From NCBI GenBank assembly GCA_023055505.1, contig JALIRH010000018.1, positions 9,478,646-9,542,645 of the forward strand: a stretch of DNA of 64,000 nucleotides. Direction: 5' to 3'. This DNA comes from Callipepla californica brunnescens. Taxonomy: Eukaryota; Chordata; Aves; Galliformes; Odontophoridae. Below, piece by piece: positions 25,601 to 46,100 of the stretch. The notes under the pieces are model-generated. The model made no database searches. It saw only the letters and a list, made by a program, of their open reading frames with translations, and had not been told where the DNA came from. The position numbers and the translations under genes are program-made. Each line of letters starts with the position of its first letter. The first letter of the stretch is position 1.

Positions 25601-28266
25601 AATATCCTTTGACTCTGGTACATTAGTTTTCATACTGTGAATCCAGTCCTGACACTCTGTTTGCCTTTGAATTAACCGTAGAAACTTTCCTGTAACCTTG
25701 AACCACTAGCAGCATTACAATTTTGTGATTTCCCAAACATCTGCTGGGGACTTTGAAACCACCATTTTCATTTTCATATGACCTAAGTTGCAATTTAACT
25801 CAGGTCTCTGAAGATTAAAGCCTAGGAAGCCTCTACAGAGAGTAGAATGCTTTCCAGTGCAGTTTTGAGCTTGTGGAGCTGGGAGCAGCTGGCCTGCTTT
25901 CCCCTTTGGGTCAGGAGGGCTTGTGGTTTCCAGCTCCCTGTCAGAGATGTGAGGAAATCCTATTTCTCTATTGTTTAACACCCACTCCTTGAGGCTTAGG
26001 CCATTAGACCATATCCATCTGTCTGGAAAACCTGGAATGATCTCTGACTATTATTTTTTCCAGTTAATTGTCTGAGGTACTAAGATGTTTGGGAAGTAGG
26101 AATAAATTACCCATGAAAGAAAAAGGACTAAAATAAGACCTTTCTTGTTTATTTGGTTGTGGAAAATGTCATAACTTCACTGAATCCTAACAAAGACTCC
26201 CAGTAGTAAATTTTCAAAAGTTTTGTGGTATGGAAGAGAAGTTTTTAAAATGATACCAACAAAACAAAAATACTTAAGGTTTAATATAGTTACGGTTGTG
26301 GATTTCTAAGCAGTTTTCTAATGCCCAAAGTGTGTTGATATCAGCAACATTTTCAACAGAAAGTTATCTCCAAGTCCAGCATAAACTTTTGGACAATGAA
26401 AATCCTATATTTAAGAACTGATATTTACCCTGGATGGAGGGTGCCAAGAATTAATTCTGTTCTCTGCATGATTCAGAGCCTCCCACAACCCAAGTCAGTG
26501 ACACAGCCTCCAAACTTTTCAAATGAGACTCTCAGTCTTTTTTAATGAACTCTTTGGAAAGAGGGCTTGTTTTTAATGTGGAAAAATGTAGAACATAAAA
26601 CCTCAAATATTTTCATCAGACAGAACTTGCATTCCTTGGCCAGTCCCAGCTGGCAGTTATTGTCAAGGTTGTTGTTCATCAAAGGACTGAAGCAGAAGGC
26701 AAAGTCTTATTCTGGTATTTCTGTTGCACCTGTACAGCAGAGCACTGTTCCACGCCTCTGGCTCTTTGGTCTGACATATGAATCCTCAGAAATACACAAG
26801 TAAATAATATTCAGTGTTAATCTCACAAGTAGTCCCTTTAGGGCTATTGCTAATATGCTGCACTTAAAGTTAGGCACGTGCTCAATTATGAAGTTATTAC
26901 TGATTCAGAGGCCTTCTAGGCTGAAAATTTGATTAAGGAGTATTTCAGCTTGAGAAAAGCCCCCAAATTAAATGTTGTTTTCTTTTTCCATGTAAGGCTC
27001 AGACATATAAAATAATTTTGGAAATATTCCTTCCAGTTTTAATAAGCTTATGCAAACTATAACATTGGAAATGTCTTCAAATGAAGTTTATAAAAGAGTA
27101 TACTTTTCAGATTTCAAAGGAAAAAGAGAAGTCTGCAGACTGTGTAAGAAATTCAAAGTTTTCTTCCAAGCATTTTGTTTTTCTTAGTCTAGAGTTTCTT
27201 AATTTAAAATTTAATTAGTTCTTTATTTTTTAAACCACCTGGGCATTAATGACTTTCTGAACTCTCATGAAAGTTACCCTAAACAGTACTCAGGTCTACC
27301 ATGCAAAACACGGTCATGATATAAGTGGTGATAGAAGTAGCACCTTGAGTGGAAGCTACTCAAAAAGCCTGTGAATTGTTACAGTAATTTAGTGCCAAAG
27401 TCAGCACTGGCATGAGCAAACCTTGGTATTGATGTAAAAAGAGTTGCATCCATGTGTAGCAAACAGGATTGTTGCCCCTGACTGAGCCCATTTGGGATTC
27501 TCCACCTTGGTGGAATTTGAGTCCACTAGTGAAATAGGTGTTTGTGCAGGGGAAGTTTTTGTGTTGGATACCTTGTTGAAAACAGCTCTGCAGAAGTTCA
27601 CACCAAAGTACAGTGCTTGACCAGAAGATGTTATACAGCTGGGCTGGTGAAATGATGATAAGATGTGGAGTAGGAAGGACAACTTTCACAAAACCCAATT
27701 TTTGGCCTTCAGTAAGCCTGATATTTTACTTGACAAGTTTAGACTCCCTAAGCCATCAGTGGAGAGATGTATGAGCTGTCAGAGGCCTTGGGTGAGTTGC
27801 TCCATGGTCTGTCTCTCTTCATGGACTCTGATGGGAAGTCAGGCAGAGGACATTGCTATCATGAGTAGATAAAAAGGCACCTAAAACTGCATGGCAAAAG
27901 TACTTTCTACGTCTTCACCTTCTGCATGCAGCACTCTTCAGAATTTTCAGTGCCATCTGTCCACTTCAAGAAATGGATATATTTTCTCTTTATAACCATG
28001 ACAGCATAATTAATATTTAAGTCAATGAAATATGTGACTAAATTTTAACTTCATAAAGGTTTGAGGAGGATAATCCAAAATCTTAATGAAAGCAAGTCTT
28101 TGTAAGCAAGTCCCCTCTTTGCCCAGAGGACACAATGTGTTACGCATAAGAAGGTATTTATAAAATTGGTCCTGGCCCAAACTTAGACATATAGGCATTT
28201 GCTTAATCTTAATGAGCTCTGTAATATGCTTACAGGTAAATGCATGTTTAAAAACGTTGTTGGAAG

Positions 28267-28285
28267 AAAAAAAAAAAAAAAAAAA
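28267..28285. repeat. Poly(A) tract
   Basis: Run of 19 A. No recognisable retrocopy precedes it. Confidence 0.9.
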
Positions 28286-28786
28286 GAAGGCTGAGACAGA
28301 TCAAGGTGTTCATTGGACTGGAAAAAAATAACCTAGCAGGGAAAATATAGTTAGCTTTCACCTGGAACTGTTCCCTGTTGTGGTTCACCACTAGCTCTAC
28401 TAGTCCAATGGAAAAGGTGATGTAGTGTATGTAGTTCTAGGAGAAACTGGCCAGGAGTGAGGGCTGCTTTACCCTCTTGGCACTATGAGTATGGAAGCTC
28501 AACTCTGAAATCACTCCTTTTATTTCTTCTCCATTATATATATAATCAGAATGTTTTGCCCCTTTTATTTCTCCCTAAGCTGTTTATGTAAGTGATATGT
28601 ACTACTTCTGGTGGGGAGGTACATTTTGCTTGTCATATGGAATGTGGACTTTCCATTGAAAAAAGTCAATCTCACTCAGAAACAAAACATTTTCATCTGG
28701 AAAACAAAACTTTTCTATTCTAAGTTTGCTTATTTTCTGGAAGAAAGTAAATATAGAAAACTAATAATTTTTGTTGCTTTTTTTTT

Positions 28787-28801
28787 GTGTGTGTGTGTGT
28801 G
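28787..28801. repeat. (GT)n microsatellite
   Basis: About seven GT units following a short T run. Confidence 0.85.
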
Positions 28802-29089
28802 CTAAAAGCAGTTTCAGCAGCTCATATTATGTCTGCATCAGCATAGTTATTATATTCTGATTTTTCGTCATAGTAACGATAAAGAAGACATTCCATACAC
28901 CTGACTAAGTAATGTCACTTGGATCTTTGGTTACTTGAATCTTTCATAAATCACTGTATGGACACTGAAAATAGTCATATAATGTCACTGTGTAACTCCA
29001 TAGTTAGCACTATGAGCATATAGTACAGTTCTGCTATTCATACCAAAGAAGTGATGTTAGACCTGGCAGAGTTTCAGAGAAGGAACTGA

Positions 29090-29185
29090 GAATGACTGAA
29101 AGTATGATATGGCTTTTGTGTGAAGAGAAGCTGAATGATATCAGACTCTTAAGGTTGGAAAAGAAGCCCTATAAGAGGGTAAACC
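29090..29185 (+). mobile_element. Possible degraded CR1 fragment
   Basis: GAGAAGCTGAATGATATCAG followed by ACTCTTAAGGTTGGAAAAGA resembles the CR1 ORF2 box that encodes RLxxLxLxxLEKR. Similarity is limited and there is no tail, so the call is tentative. Confidence 0.35.
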
Positions 29186-29811
29186 AGTAATCTGGTAAAT
29201 CCACAGAAGATAACTCCTGTGAGAATTAACAGTGATGTAAAAATTGTGTCTAGTTCAAATTGATTCTGATCTGAAACTGGTTGAAGGATGAGGCAGTATT
29301 CATGGGAAGCACCAAACATGCTTGGCCTTCTTAAGATACCTTGCTAGCAGATGCTGGCATTAGCAGCTAATGGAGACAGGATTCTGTACTACAGGGACTG
29401 TGACATCCAGTACTTGCACTCATACATGTGTGAGCATCCATGCAGTCCTATGTACTTTTTGAATCCATGATGTGTTATATAACTCCTGAAGAGCTTCCAC
29501 ATCTAACAACTGTTTGCTATAACTGACGTCCCTCAGTCGCCTAGGAACTGGCTTTTCTCACTTGAGTTAGAAATGAGTACCTATTCTCAAGTCCTACCTC
29601 TTGCAAAATGTACAAATGAAACATTCAGTCATGTTTCAGTATTTCACAAAGTCCAAGACAGGAAAATCAAAACAAAATATAAACTGAACAAAGAACAACG
29701 TTTATAAAAAAAAGTGAAAACCAACTTCTTAGAAATAACAACTTTTAAATTAGGAAAATGAAAATGAAAACAACAAAAATGCTTTGATAATCAGTATGGT
29801 TTACTTTGTAG

Positions 29812-36552
<6,741 letters not shown>

Positions 36553-38582
36553 TAAAACAGTAGTGATAGGATCTTCTTCATTGCTCTCCCATTTAAACCT
36601 TTTTATTTTACTCCAAGCATCCCCAGAGTGCCCCAGGTAGCATTAGGTGCTGCCAGCCATAACAGGGACACATTTCCTGTCATCCTCATTCCTTTCAGTG
36701 CTCCCCATCATGATGTGGATAAGTGTAAGAAATGGTTAAAAGTCACAGCAGCAGAGTGAAATAAAAGAACAGCTGGATCTCAGCCTGGAGTGGCCCAGAT
36801 CACAGCCCCAGGCCAGAGGAAGGGAAGCAAGGAGCAAGTGCTGTTTCCCAGGAGGCAGATGCTCCAAGAATTACACTGTCCCTCAGGGCTGCCTTCTTGC
36901 TGCAGCAGATTGCAGACTGGCAGATGTTCTGAGCAACCAGAAGCTGCTCAAGCGATCAACATGGAGAGCTCAGCAGTGGAAAATGTTTTCTCCTAGCAAC
37001 ATCTCTATGCCTTTTCCCCATCACATAACTGGAGGACCATGCTGTGTTCGGGGCTGGGGTGCATGCAGCGTGCTCTGCAGACTTAGCTGAGAGCTTTAGC
37101 CTGTTGACTCCTGCAGGATTGAACCCTTACTGATGGCCTGAGTCTTGTGCAGTCTTGGAGTATATAATGACTCACGAAGAGAAACAAATTACTGTAATTT
37201 AGGATGTTTTAATTTCAGTGCCAGAATTAGAACAATTCATTCCAGTTCAATTGAAAACAGAAGAGACAGGGCGTGGGTTTTCATTTTGCAAGATCTTTAG
37301 GCATCTTCTGTTAATAGTCATGATTTGCAATGAAAAACACAAAGCTCTGTTAGAAAAGCACTTGAAAACTCTACAGTGGCCCATTCTCTTTGCCCAGATT
37401 GCAGGAAATACACTCCTGGTATTTCAGAAGAATGCAGGAGCATGGAGTCTCCTCGTGGCCAAACATGGGATATTTTGAGATGCAGAGGGCTCATTTCTGG
37501 CTTTTCTGTGGGGGAATAAATGATCAAAGGAATTCTAGGAGGGGCAAGGCTGTCTGTATGCACAAGAGTCACAGCAGAGTAGATCTGTGGAATTCTTACC
37601 ATATCTGACTGAGCTATGTTTTTTCTGCAAGAAATTTCTGCATCACTGTGTAACTTGTGAACGCAGTCATTGTATGAAGGATACTAAAGTAAAAAATACA
37701 CAAAAATCTGGTGAAAGTGAATGGTGCTTTTTATTCAGCACCAGTTAAATATAATGGTGTCTGACTTTCCCCTCATTCTCTCTCCCCCCAGAGTCTGTTG
37801 AAGTTTTGCACCAAAATTGAGGGTTCACCCTAAGGTTGTAAAAAGACAAGGAAATGAAAGGAAAGATTAATAAAAACACCAGACTCACTTGCCCAGACCT
37901 AAGAATCTGCCTGTAGAATAATCTGCCTCAAATTATTTATAGTCAAAGAAGAGGAATATCCACCTCATTTTGAGGCAGGTATACCATGCAGCTGACTATT
38001 CTGGAGGTGCCTGTGTCTCCCATTTGGCTCCAGATGAAGGCTGAAAAGTCTCATTCAAAAGTAGATAATTATGGTTTTGATATTTAAAGGCATTTGAGAT
38101 GGATTCCATTTAGCAGTCTGTTCTCCCATCCCCCAATCTTCATCTCTTTGCACATCACATGTCAATATCACCAGTCTAATTGCTGTGCAGTGCAGAAAAT
38201 GAAGGACACGTCTGTACCAAAATGAAGGGCAGTCTTGCTGCAGTGTTCAGTGCCACAAGGATCCCTTTTGTGGCCCATCATACTGGCTGTACTCCCTCTG
38301 TGCCTTCTTCCTACCTCATTCACAGTCTTGAAAAATTTATCACAATCCAGTCTAGGGAAAATTGCAATATATCAAGCTGTTAAACTGTTCTACCCTAATC
38401 TACCATTTTCATCCTTGTCTTTGATGCTCAGTGAAAAACAGTTTATGCTGACCCTGTATTTTACTGTTTTTCTTCACATTAATAATTATCGTCTGGTTGC
38501 AGTGGGAAAATCCAAAACACTTTTAAATTAACTGAGCATGAAATGCAACAGATTCAGACTTAAAAAATATTTATGTAAATAC

Positions 38583-38644
38583 ATCTATCTATATAATGTA
38601 TATGTGTATGTGTATATATATACATATATAGATATATATATATA
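38583..38644. repeat. (TA)n/(TG)n simple repeat
   Basis: About 60 bp of alternating TA and TG units interrupted by ATCT and ATAG steps. Likely length-polymorphic. Confidence 0.85.
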
Positions 38645-38939
38645 ACCCTGAAAGGCAAATGCACTTGATTCTTCTCTATTATTATTCAGAAACTCTAGAG
38701 GAACATTTGTTTTATTTTCTCCTTTCAGATTGATGAGTGCAATCTTTGTAGATTTTACATTGAAATCTGAGTGACAGAGAGAATTGAGCTTTACTTTTAT
38801 CATGTTTCAGTTAGGTAAAATAAAGACCATTTACAAGTCCTAGCAATGCATCTTTGTTGACAATTAAGGATGGATGCCTACATTGCATCTATCATCTGTA
38901 CTGCCTCTGAACAAAATGTCAGAGCCTGAATTCCAACCT

Positions 38940-40990
38940 CATTCTCTCTACCATCAGTTGCTTTCGAAGCACTTGACCTCAGCTATCTTCTGAAGATTTT
39001 CTTCTTTGTTTCTTCCCCAGTGTACTATTTATCAGATCTTCTTCATCTTCCATCTTCCCAAGCCATTTTCTATGTGGCACATTTAAACTTGCATCTTTCT
39101 TTCCTCCTAGGTTATTTCTTTCAGTCAGTCCAAAGCTGCTTCTATCCAAATGAAAATCTCTGATATCGCTCTGAAGGTTGCCAGCTAGACATTGAGTTGT
39201 CAAGATCAGCACAGTAAAACAATACCCTTAATCTTCTTCTGACTGTTCTTTCCTTGGTATCTGTAGTCTGAATGTCTTTTGAAAGTTTTCTATCTTGCCA
39301 GTTGCTCAGGCTTTTCATCTGGAACTCATTTTTTCCTGAACATATATCTAGCTAGGTACCAGTGCCTATGACTTGCAAATTCTCTGCACTGTGTTGTTGA
39401 TGGAGGAACATTTTTATCCATTATGAATCAGAAATACTTTTCTTATGTTATAATACTGTGAAATCAGTTGCAGCAATGTCTATCCTTTGATCTTGCAGTT
39501 TTTCCTGCTTCAGAAATCCCATCTGAAACAATGGTAGATTTTCCTCATCCATCACTTTAGCTAAGGCTGCACTAACAAATATGCATTTTCTGGTGTACAC
39601 CAGGACTTTTTTCACATGGAAACGGCTTCATTCTTGAAACCTAAGCAACTTGTCCTTTCTTCTGAATTACTGTTATTATTAAAAGAGTAAAGCCATTCTT
39701 CAACCGACCCAGTCCCATGCTTTGGTTATAATCTCTTTCCATTCAGTTGTTCCTGAAGAGTTCCCGTCTACCCAGAGACTCTATGTTTATGGTTGTTTGA
39801 CTGAGTTCTTGCTGCCAACTCACGTGTGGCATGTTAGTAACACATTCAGTGTGATGTGTCTTTGCCTTTCAAGTTACTTTCACACTGTTTCAGTCTGGTA
39901 TCATGATACATCAAGGAGGCAACAGTCAACAATTGAGGGATTCAGAGCAGCTTCCTCACCTCCCTCATGCTCAGCAGTATTAATATTTCTTTTGACAGAG
40001 CAACTTGCTCTAGAGGAAGGTGTCTTTGCGCATTCTGACTGTTCCATTATTTATAGGAGTAAATTTGAAGAACTGCTTTGCTAATAATTAGTGATTATCT
40101 TTCAGGCACCTCAGACATGGTTCCTGACAATTTAAATATGTCCGCACATTCTTGAGTTGAAGCCACACAAATGGACTAAAGCAGCCTTTGGCAATAGCTT
40201 TCACTCTCAAGAGTGTTGATTCATGAATGCAGGTGTATTAAAGAGTGCGACTGAAGCAGTGACTGGACAGACTCCCAGATGTCTGCCTTGGTTCTCTTAT
40301 GGAGACTTCCTTGGTATGACCAAGGAGAACTACAAATGTTTGGAAGCAATTTCTTAAACTGCTGTAACTTTCTTTGTGCCTTGCAAAGTCTGCTGCTGAT
40401 TATTTCAGGTTTCCTTACTGTTTGAGGTTGTAAATGTGGGGCTTTCAAGTACTGCTTCACATGTTTTTTCAACTTCTTGAAGTCAGATAGCAGTCTGTAG
40501 ACAGGAGGCTGCAAATATCTGATGGTATTAACATCAACTGACAAGATTCAGTATTGATATGGCTGTGAGTCAGTATTGTGTCCTCTCCCTGAAATGGACT
40601 GGAAGCACTCTTGGATGATCACTGCTTCTGAAGTGGAGAATGAGGCTGTATGTATTGTAGCACTGAGTCTTTGCAGAACTGACTAGGACTTTTCTTCCTC
40701 TGCTGTGTTCTGCTATGTTAGGATCCCATTTACTGGGCATTGATGGAGTGTGTACTAGTCAGGGTCATGGGAAAGATGCTGGTGTCTTGAGGTTGTTTTG
40801 AACTCTTTTGAGCTTTTCTGGGGTCAACTGAGCCCTGTAGCAGTAGTAGTAAACATAATGGTGAAGATAACACATTAAAGTCAGTCACTTTAATCAGTTT
40901 ATGGACTCACAGTCTTCAGAGGAGTATGTCTTGTGGGATGTTGTATTTTACATTTAGACTTCTACATTATTTCTGAAGTTTAAAACTACT
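38940..40990 (-). pseudogene. Broken coding-like tract, possible retrocopied gene of unknown parent
   Basis: On the minus strand, frame is kept from 40682 down to 40224 with one stop (TGA at 40548-40550), about 150 sense codons. The peptide is charged and helix-like, for example LLSDFKKLKKHVKQYLKAPH and CKAQRKLQQFKKLLP. After several frame changes a last open stretch (39212-38979) ends RKWLGKMEDEEDLINSTLGK then KQRRKSSEDS and a stop, which looks like a real acidic-basic C-terminus. No intron-like gaps are evident, and an AATAAA read on the minus strand follows near 38711. Taken together this suggests a decayed intronless copy of a mRNA. I do not recognise the parent, there is no clear poly(A) tail, and chance or an old transposon ORF cannot be excluded. 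Confidence 0.35.
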
Positions 40991-41840
40991 GTTTAAATAC
41001 AAACTTACCTGTCAGTCTGCAGCAGAAGCAAGTATATTTTGTTTTGTTCAAGCAGTTATTAAATGAGTGTTGCTAAAGAGCTGTTTCATGCAGTGTGGTC
41101 AGAGTTGTGCATGGGTTAATCAAAACAGAAAGAGAAAATGTCTTGTTCAGATCAAATCTCTTATTTTTTTCTGTCTTTCTCATGTGAAGGCCTATAAATC
41201 TCCAGTCTTCAGTAAGTCCAGCCAGGTGTGCATATAAAAAGAGCATCAAGGCTGTCATTTTCGAAGGAGTAGAGAGACTTAGGTACTACTGAAATGCGTT
41301 TTACAGTTCGTTTAGTAGATGGCAGTTGTTACTTTCCACTAAGTTAATACTTACTATCTGTGTTATAGTAATAACAAGTACATTTGCAAATAAATAGTTT
41401 TGTTCTGTTAGGTGCGGGAGAAGATTGGAGAAGACTTTAGTTGAGTACTAAAATTTGCTTTTCAAGGAAATCCTCTTTCTGTTTATATCTCCCTCTTGAG
41501 ATGACTGTTCTTATTTTAGTTCATTTCTTCCTCTTTCTTTATTAATATCCAACTGCTTCAAGTGTTCCTCTGCTGAGAAAAGAAGAGTCACTAGTAAGCT
41601 TCGTTGCTACAATATTTAGAGCATCACAAATCATGGTCATATCGTGACACGCATTTGAACATTTCCTTATGCTCCTTGGTTGAAAGAGGCTGCTTGCAAA
41701 TGCATCTGCACTTCAATTCTTGGGAATATATATCAGCAAACCAGGAATATGAACTATAAAAATTCTTAATGGAAAGCAAAATAGATACCTCAGTAAAATA
41801 AGTTGCTGCAGAAGAGAAGGAGGAATTGCTTTAGACTGAC

Positions 41841-41855
41841 TTTTTTTTTTTTTTT
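41841..41855. repeat. Poly(T) tract
   Basis: Run of 15 T. Confidence 0.85.
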
Positions 41856-43033
41856 GAGGCCATTATTTGCAGTTAACAAAAGTTAAAGAACTGACAGCAA
41901 AAATACCATTCAAAGTTGCCTTCCTTTTCCTTTAATTCAGACATATTGTGATTGTTTCAGCTTGAGTGCCCTCCTCCCTCACTCTGTGACAGCTGGGAGG
42001 AATGCTATTAAGCACAAGAATTATTTTTTTTTGCGTGATGATGGCAAATAGGGAAGATGATTAGGAATTAGACTCCCATTGAGACAAGCAGGCAGAAAGG
42101 CCCAAAGAACGACTCATTTCTTTCTTTCATAGGTACTTGGCTTTATAAAAAGAGAAAACCACGAAAGTTTTTACCTGCAAAGCTTGCTTCAAGTTTTAGT
42201 ATTTAAGCAGATCTTTAAATCATACCTGTGGAAGAAGACTGCAGAATTTCCTACACAGAGAAACTGCAGCAAACTTATTTCTTGATTAAAAAAAAAAAAA
42301 AGAAATAGAGGGACAACTTTTTATGTTTGAGTTGTTTTCTGTAATTATTTAATTAGCAATTATACTGAATTTATTAGGCATACAGTGATGCTGCTATGAT
42401 AAGAACTTTTGCATAAAACTGAAAAATAGTGGATGTATAAGCAACGGAAATCATATGCATCTATGTTATAATGGATAGTTAATAAATAATTAAAAATGGA
42501 CGTGGAGAGAAGAAGACTGAGCTTGAAAGAATGAATGGAGTCTTTCCCAGAGTTCAATTTCTTAAATGCCACTTATGCCAATCTCGGTTCAGATAAGCCA
42601 GGCAAACATTGCTTTCAAGTCAGCAGTGAAGACTGTTGACTCTCCCTGTTGATATATACATCAATTAAACTTTGATAATTTTAGTTTGGTGATCAGAAGC
42701 AAACCTAGTAAAACGAGCATATTAATTATACACACTCAGTCACAGTTTACTGTGACCAGCAACATATGTTTTTTTGCTATGACATCTTAAGGTTAGTTTA
42801 ATACAGAATGTTTTCATGTTTTCAAATGAGTTCTTAGATGGTTATATGGATAGTAAGAATTAGCAACAGTTCATTAGCAATTTAAGTTATCATTGGAATT
42901 AGTAAAAAGTTTGAAAAAATTGCTGGATAGTACAAAATAGCTGCAAAATACATCAGATGCATGCCCTAATCTGAAGTGAGACAGAAATGCTTTACTGACT
43001 GTGTTGGTAATCCTCTCCTGTTGTATCTCACAG

Positions 43034-43177
43034 CTCCCAACCCTCCCACCATTAGAGAAGAGCTCTGTACAGCATCTTATGATACTATTACTGTCCACTG
43101 GACATCAGATGACGAGTTCAGCGTGGTCTCTTATGAGCTGCAGTACACCATCTTCACTGGACAAGCTAATGTTGTTA
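43034..43177 (+). CDS. MID1: MID1 exon, 144 bp: fibronectin type III domain, first half (residues 381-429)
   Basis: It begins in phase 1 after TCTCACAG (CT completing the alanine codon) and ends in phase 1, one base before GTAAGT. Translation: [20 protein letters not shown] then [20 protein letters not shown] and TGQANVV. PNPPTI and the ITVHW strand are typical of an FN3 A/B-strand start, and SYELQYTI is the C strand with the conserved tyrosines. MID1 and other C-I TRIM proteins have one FN3 module between COS and B30.2; its exact role is not settled. Length is a multiple of three, same phase at both ends. Confidence 0.97.
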
Positions 43178-46100
43178 GTAAGTGAAAACCTTCTCATTTC
43201 TAATTCTATTCCCTTATGGTTTCTCTGCAAACTGCATTATTTCAAATACAGAGGTACTCATATGGCAAGAACAAAAGAAAAATATATTTTCTAGGAAGAC
43301 ATAAAGTCAAAATTTTAAATCCGATGCAGTATTCCCAATGTCACAAGTATAGTCAACATCAACAAAATTTGTCTCTTGCATCACAGAGCTCCTGTTGCAG
43401 ATATAGCCTCAGGGGTGAAAACTCAGTTCTGTTGTCTAGGTTAGTCATACACTTGGAAGCCTGTATTGAACTGGCTGTTAGTTAGCACTGCAGCCTCCCT
43501 GATATCTATGACATGCCTTTTGACAGCAGTGCCTTTGTCAGAAATACAGATTAAATCTTCCCTCTGACTGTCGGCAAAGCTGCTGAGCATAGATCTTAGT
43601 ACAGTGAAGACTGAAGCAGCAAACAGCAGTAGAACAACAGTTAATATGGTAACTTTGACTTGTGATGGTGCTAGCTAATACTGCTTGATATTTTCTATTA
43701 TAGCACATGTTTATTAATACATGCACTGTTTCAAACCTGTGACTTTTCCAAATGAACAAATTTGCTGATTATTCCTTCAATTGCTTTGTCATTACATAGC
43801 TATTTTTCTAAGAAAATAATCCAAGATTGCCTAATCTTTGGCGAGGAAATCAGCACTTCTGGGTTCAGTGGATAGCAATCTTTGACCAACTATAATTTGG
43901 AGAAATCATTTAACTTCTTCCTGTTCCTTGTATATTTAGTGGGAATACAACTAGCTGACTTACGGTTACTTTGTGGAGATGAAAGAGTCTGAAATCAATC
44001 AAATCAATCAAATGATGGAGTTTGTTCAGTCAACACGTATTTGAATTGTGAAGTTCATTGTCACAAAAGGTTGTTGATTAAAAAAAAATCCACTGAATAC
44101 AATGAAGTGCAGACTTCCTCATGGCTCAGGAAGTCCCAGAGCTGTAAGACGGTGGAGCCTGGGAGAGTGGTGAGAAATTATTGTTGTGTGCTTTCCCTGC
44201 TACCTAGCATTTTCCTAGGCATTTGCTTTTCTCCACCATCACATATCTTAATCACACACTGAACTAGATAAGTTCAGTGATAGGCTTCCACCCTAGTACA
44301 GAAGTGATTTTGTTGTTACAAGATTTGTTGAGATGCTTTGATGAAGGCGAGTGCTATGGACATGTATACATACTTCACATCAGTGGTAAAATGGTATGCT
44401 GTCTGACCAGATTCAGGATTGAGCCAAACTCTTGTGCTAACTCCACTGATGCTGTAAGCACCTAATTTTCTCCATCATTAAATTGGAGTTAGTTTTCCAA
44501 GCCATCTGAAAGCATATCTGAGGGTACAGGTGCTGGCATTTTAGCAGTATTTTTGAGTAAGTTGCATACCATGAATAGTATTCAGGATTGACTGAAAAAT
44601 AAAGTGGACCACTGAAAATTTGATTAATGTTTTGTTTAAACTTCCATTTAATATTTCTCTAAGCAACCTAATTTAGGGCAACACGTGGTAAAATTTAAGA
44701 ATACTGGGAAGACCAGGTAAAATTCAATACACGCTCCTACATCGAGCAAGGTAGATACCAAATGTTTAATAGCAATTTAGAACAAAGTAAGAATCAGATA
44801 TATAAGGAAATTAAAGCTTCCCTGTTTAATCTGTTTGTTAAGCAAACAGGACTCCATGACTTAATGCAGTATACTGCTTGTTTCTGACCTATTTTTATCT
44901 ATGGCTTTATGCCAGAAGACTTTATGCAAGTCAGCATTGCTTCTATATATATAGGTTATCAGAAAAGTGTAATTTCTGTACTTCTCTGATACAAGGTTTT
45001 ACTCTTTGCTTACAAGTGAATAAATAACAACGCATTTCATTTCAAGACTGAATTGTAGGTTTCCCATGTGCATGTGAAGACTTTGATCTGAAAAACAATC
45101 AATTAGTTTTCTTTCAGAGATGCAATATGATAAATTTGGGGTTATCGGATGAATTGCTCAGTGTGCTATCTGAACTGTCATTCTATCATTTTGAAAAAAA
45201 AATTATACCATTAAAAGTTTGAAGAGAAAAGGAACTATTTATAAAATTCTCTAAAGAGCTGAAATGAAGGAAGAAAGAAATGAAAGAATTTGTTCAGTTT
45301 CTTTATTTATTCATTTATTTAACTTCAACTAGCTCTTACACAAATATCCTGGCTACTGGTTTCAATTTCATTGAAAGCTCTAATTTAACCTAAATTAAAT
45401 TCAAGCATACCTAAGTGGAAGGCTTTTATAAATGTTGTCAGACTTTCTTTACCATTATTTAATGTGAAGTTGTACACTTTCAGTGAAAGAGCTGTACTCT
45501 TCAAGTCTAATAGATCTGCAAAATATCTACCCAAATTTCTAATAAAGGGGACTCACAGTTTACTCCAACTTCCCTTAGTTTTGGCACTTCACCCACTAAC
45601 ATGATTTTACTCATAAAACTGCTTGGATGTTTCCTCACTAATCTGTATTACCTTCTTTGCCTTGTGTGAGGGTCTAAGATCATCCCTAGAATATTGGAAT
45701 GTACTTTAATGGAGTGGAATAACACAGCTGTTTTCTCTGTAAGTGAACTTAATATGCTCAGCACTGAAATCTTGATGTTTTGATTAACTAAAGATATAGT
45801 TTTTTTTAATTTAATCATGTTCAGTACTGTCACTCACAGCATCCTTATAACAAAGCTGAGGAAGTGTGGAATAGATGAGTGGATGATGAGTTGGGTTGAG
45901 AACTGGCTGACTGGCAATGCTCAGAGGGTTGTGACAGGTGGCACGGAGTCCAGTTGGAGGCCTGTACTTATTGGAGTTCCTCAGGGGTCTGTGCTGGGTC
46001 TGGTCCTGTTGAACGTCTTCATCAGTAATCTTGATGAGGGGATAGAGTCCACCCTCAGCAAGTTTGTTGAAGGTACAAATCTGGGAATGGCTGTGCTGCC

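Noticed and set aside
42976..43185. ORF that reads through the exon at 43034-43177 into introns on both sides
   Set aside because: The AG/GT borders and continuity with neighbouring exons define the real coding part; the extra codons are intron read-through.
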